Assembly: GCA_900767415.1 (NCBI GenBank)
Contig: CAAFYZ010000009.1
Location: 1-14,216 of the forward strand
Source: Clostridia bacterium
GTDB taxonomy: Bacteria; Bacillota; Clostridia; Oscillospirales; CAG-272
DNA: 14,216 nt
Reading direction: 5' to 3'
The notes below the pieces were generated by a model that saw nothing but the letters and a program-made list of their open reading frames with translations, did not search any database and was not told the DNA's origin. This document shows positions 12,895 to 14,216 of this stretch, piece after piece (position 1 is the stretch's first letter; every line of letters starts with the position of its first letter). Both the position numbers and the translations under genes were made by a program.

Positions 12895-13677
12895 ATGCAA
12901 TTTTTTGTTGACATATTCAACATATTTAAGAACTATTGGAACTATCTTCTTCTCGGTGTGGCGAACACTATGCTGATCGCTCTTGTCGGCACGGTGGCAG
13001 GACTTTTGATCGGACTTCTGATTGGCGTCCTTCGTACCACCCCCACACCGGCAAGTCCGCTTTTGCGCGTGCTCCGTCGGGCGGCGATCGGTATTTTTGC
13101 AGCATACATCGAGATCTTCCGCGGCACCCCCATGATGGTACAGGCGATGGTTATCTATTGGGGCTACGCCTTCGCCACCGGAGGCAATACACTCCCTCTT
13201 CTCGGTGCGGGGATGTTCATCGTCTCGGTGAACACGGGGGCTTATATGGCGGAGATCGTGCGCGGCGGGATTCTTTCGCTGGACAGAGGGCAGGCAGAGG
13301 GCGCGGCGGCGGTCGGCATGACCCACACGCAGACGATGGTACACGTCGTACTCCCGCAGGTATTGCGCAACATTCTCCCCTCCGTCAGCAACGAGTTCGT
13401 CATCAATATCAAGGACACGTCGGTTCTGAACGTCATCGGCGTCGCGGAACTCTATTATTACGCCGCCGTAATCAAACGCTTCAATCTGCAGATCTTCCAG
13501 AATTACGTCGTCGTCTGTCTTCTGTATTTTCTTATGACCTTTGCCGTAACCCGCCTTTTGCGCCTGTGCGAGAAAAAACTCGCAGGCAAGGACAGTTATA
13601 CCGTCTTCGGCTCGCAGTCGGATCCCGACGCGGAGATTCATATCGTAAAAAACAGGGAGGAACTCACGAATGACTGA
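12895..13677 (+). CDS. Amino acid (probably lysine) ABC transporter permease, HisM/GlnP type
   Basis: Membrane subunit of a polar amino acid importer, 260 residues. An N-terminal amphipathic stretch precedes TM1 (about 17-46). The family marker FRGTPMMVQ (75-83) and further helices (about 78-96, 102-122) follow. The EAA loop is GQAEGAAAVGMTHTQT (132-147) with VLPQVLRNILPS, and KDTSVLNVIGVAEL (173-186) is typical. A last helix is near 203-222, with a polar tail. GlnP-type permeases usually work as a dimer; no second permease gene is seen, so a homodimer is likely. RBS GGAG is six bases before the ATG. Its end overlaps the ATPase start by eight bases, indicating translational coupling. Lysine specificity is inferred from the riboswitch. 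Confidence 0.94.
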   Translation: MQFFVDIFNIFKNYWNYLLLGVANTMLIALVGTVAGLLIGLLIGVLRTTPTPASPLLRVLRRAAIGIFAAYIEIFRGTPMMVQAMVIYWGYAFATGGNTLPLLGAGMFIVSVNTGAYMAEIVRGGILSLDRGQAEGAAAVGMTHTQTMVHVVLPQVLRNILPSVSNEFVINIKDTSVLNVIGVAELYYYAAVIKRFNLQIFQNYVVVCLLYFLMTFAVTRLLRLCEKKLAGKDSYTVFGSQSDPDAEIHIVKNREELTND

Positions 13678-14216
13678 CCCGATCCTTACGCTCTCTCACG
13701 TGCAAAAAACATTCGGCACGCATTCGGTTCTCCGCGACATTGATTTTTCTCTGTATGCGGGAGAGGTCGTGTGCGTGATAGGCCCCTCCGGCTCGGGGAA
13801 GAGCACGATGCTCCGTTGCGTCAACCTGCTCGAAGTGCCGACCGGCGGGGAGATTCTCTTCCACGGGGCGAACATCGCTTCCCGCGGGTTCGACCTTTCC
13901 TCCTACCGCGCCCGCGTGGGCATGGTATTTCAGAATTTCAACCTGTTCGGCAACATGACTGCACTGGAAAACTGCGTGCGCGGGCAGAAAATCGTCCTCG
14001 GACGCACGCGGGAAGAGGGGACGAAGATTGCCCTGCATTATCTGGATAAGGTCGGCATGACCCCTTATCGGGACGCCCGTCCCGCACAGCTTTCGGGCGG
14101 GCAGAAGCAGAGAGTCGCCATCGCCCGCGCACTCTCGATGAACCCCGAGGTGCTCTTCTTTGACGAGCAGACGAGTGCGCTCTACCCCGAGACGGTCGCC
14201 GAGGTGGTCTGCGCCA
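13670..14216 (+). CDS. Amino acid (probably lysine) ABC transporter ATP-binding protein, 3' end outside the window
   Basis: Cytoplasmic ATPase of the lysine importer. 182 codons are visible and the frame is still open at the window end; a full family member is about 240-250 residues. Motifs: Walker A GPSGSGKST (38-46), Q-loop Q88 in MVFQNFNLFGNMT, signature LSGGQKQRVAIARAL (141-155), Walker B VLFFDE (161-166). The following DEQTSALYPE differs at two normally strict places from the usual DEPTSALDPE, with Gln for Pro and Tyr for the D-loop Asp. Each difference is one base. The start ATG overlaps the permease stop (13670-13677), and GGGAGG lies about eight bases upstream of it. The H-loop would be outside the window. 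Confidence 0.93.
   Translation, partial: MTDPILTLSHVQKTFGTHSVLRDIDFSLYAGEVVCVIGPSGSGKSTMLRCVNLLEVPTGGEILFHGANIASRGFDLSSYRARVGMVFQNFNLFGNMTALENCVRGQKIVLGRTREEGTKIALHYLDKVGMTPYRDARPAQLSGGQKQRVAIARALSMNPEVLFFDEQTSALYPETVAEVVCA

Noticed and set aside
12796..13641. 281-codon minus-strand frame opposite the amino acid permease
   Set aside because: The plus strand encodes a clear HisM/GlnP-type permease; the antisense product has no domain.

Overview
The window looks like a chromosomal segment of a Gram-positive anaerobe of the class Clostridia. The reasons are a T-box leader on thrS, a transcription-terminating lysine riboswitch, a lipoprotein-type binding protein, a one-chain iron-sulfur L-serine dehydratase, strong AGGAGG-type ribosome binding sites and moderately GC-rich genes with AT-rich promoters. 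I cannot place it below class from this sequence.

Layout. Positions 1-5435 hold a peptide importer operon: the end of a peptide-binding protein gene, an intergenic hairpin, then oppB, oppC, oppD and oppF, closed by a strong terminator. Three of these subunits carry extra sequence not usual for the family: a large extracellular insert in OppB, an acidic cytoplasmic tail on OppC, and a 56-residue-longer Walker A to Q-loop stretch in OppD. Positions 5498-6757 encode L-serine ammonia-lyase. It is convergent with thrS (6914-8677, minus strand), with a shared hairpin terminator between them. thrS has a complete cis-regulatory set: a sigma-70-type promoter, a T-box leader with antiterminator and terminator, and a good RBS. 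Its product lacks the N-terminal TGS domain. Divergent from thrS is a short DtxR-family metal-dependent repressor (9090-9461). A small membrane protein with a winged-helix-like region and a zinc ribbon (9574-10080, minus) has a long leader containing a terminator-like hairpin. Its promoter lies back to back with that of an SLC13/ArsB-like permease (10350-11516).

The right end (11615-14216) is a lysine ABC importer operon: promoter, lysine riboswitch with a recognisable P1/antiterminator/terminator switch, binding lipoprotein, permease, and an ATPase cut off by the window end. The most striking observation is that the binding protein is circularly permuted. After the lipoprotein signal comes the segment normally found in the second half of family-3 binding proteins, and the normal first half is at the C terminus, where the protein stops at the hinge.

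Together the genes describe a cell that lives on peptides and amino acids. Peptides enter through Opp, serine is deaminated to pyruvate and ammonia, and threonyl-tRNA synthetase is tuned to charged tRNA-Thr. Lysine import is switched off when internal lysine is high. No mobile element, CRISPR array, tRNA or rRNA gene was seen.
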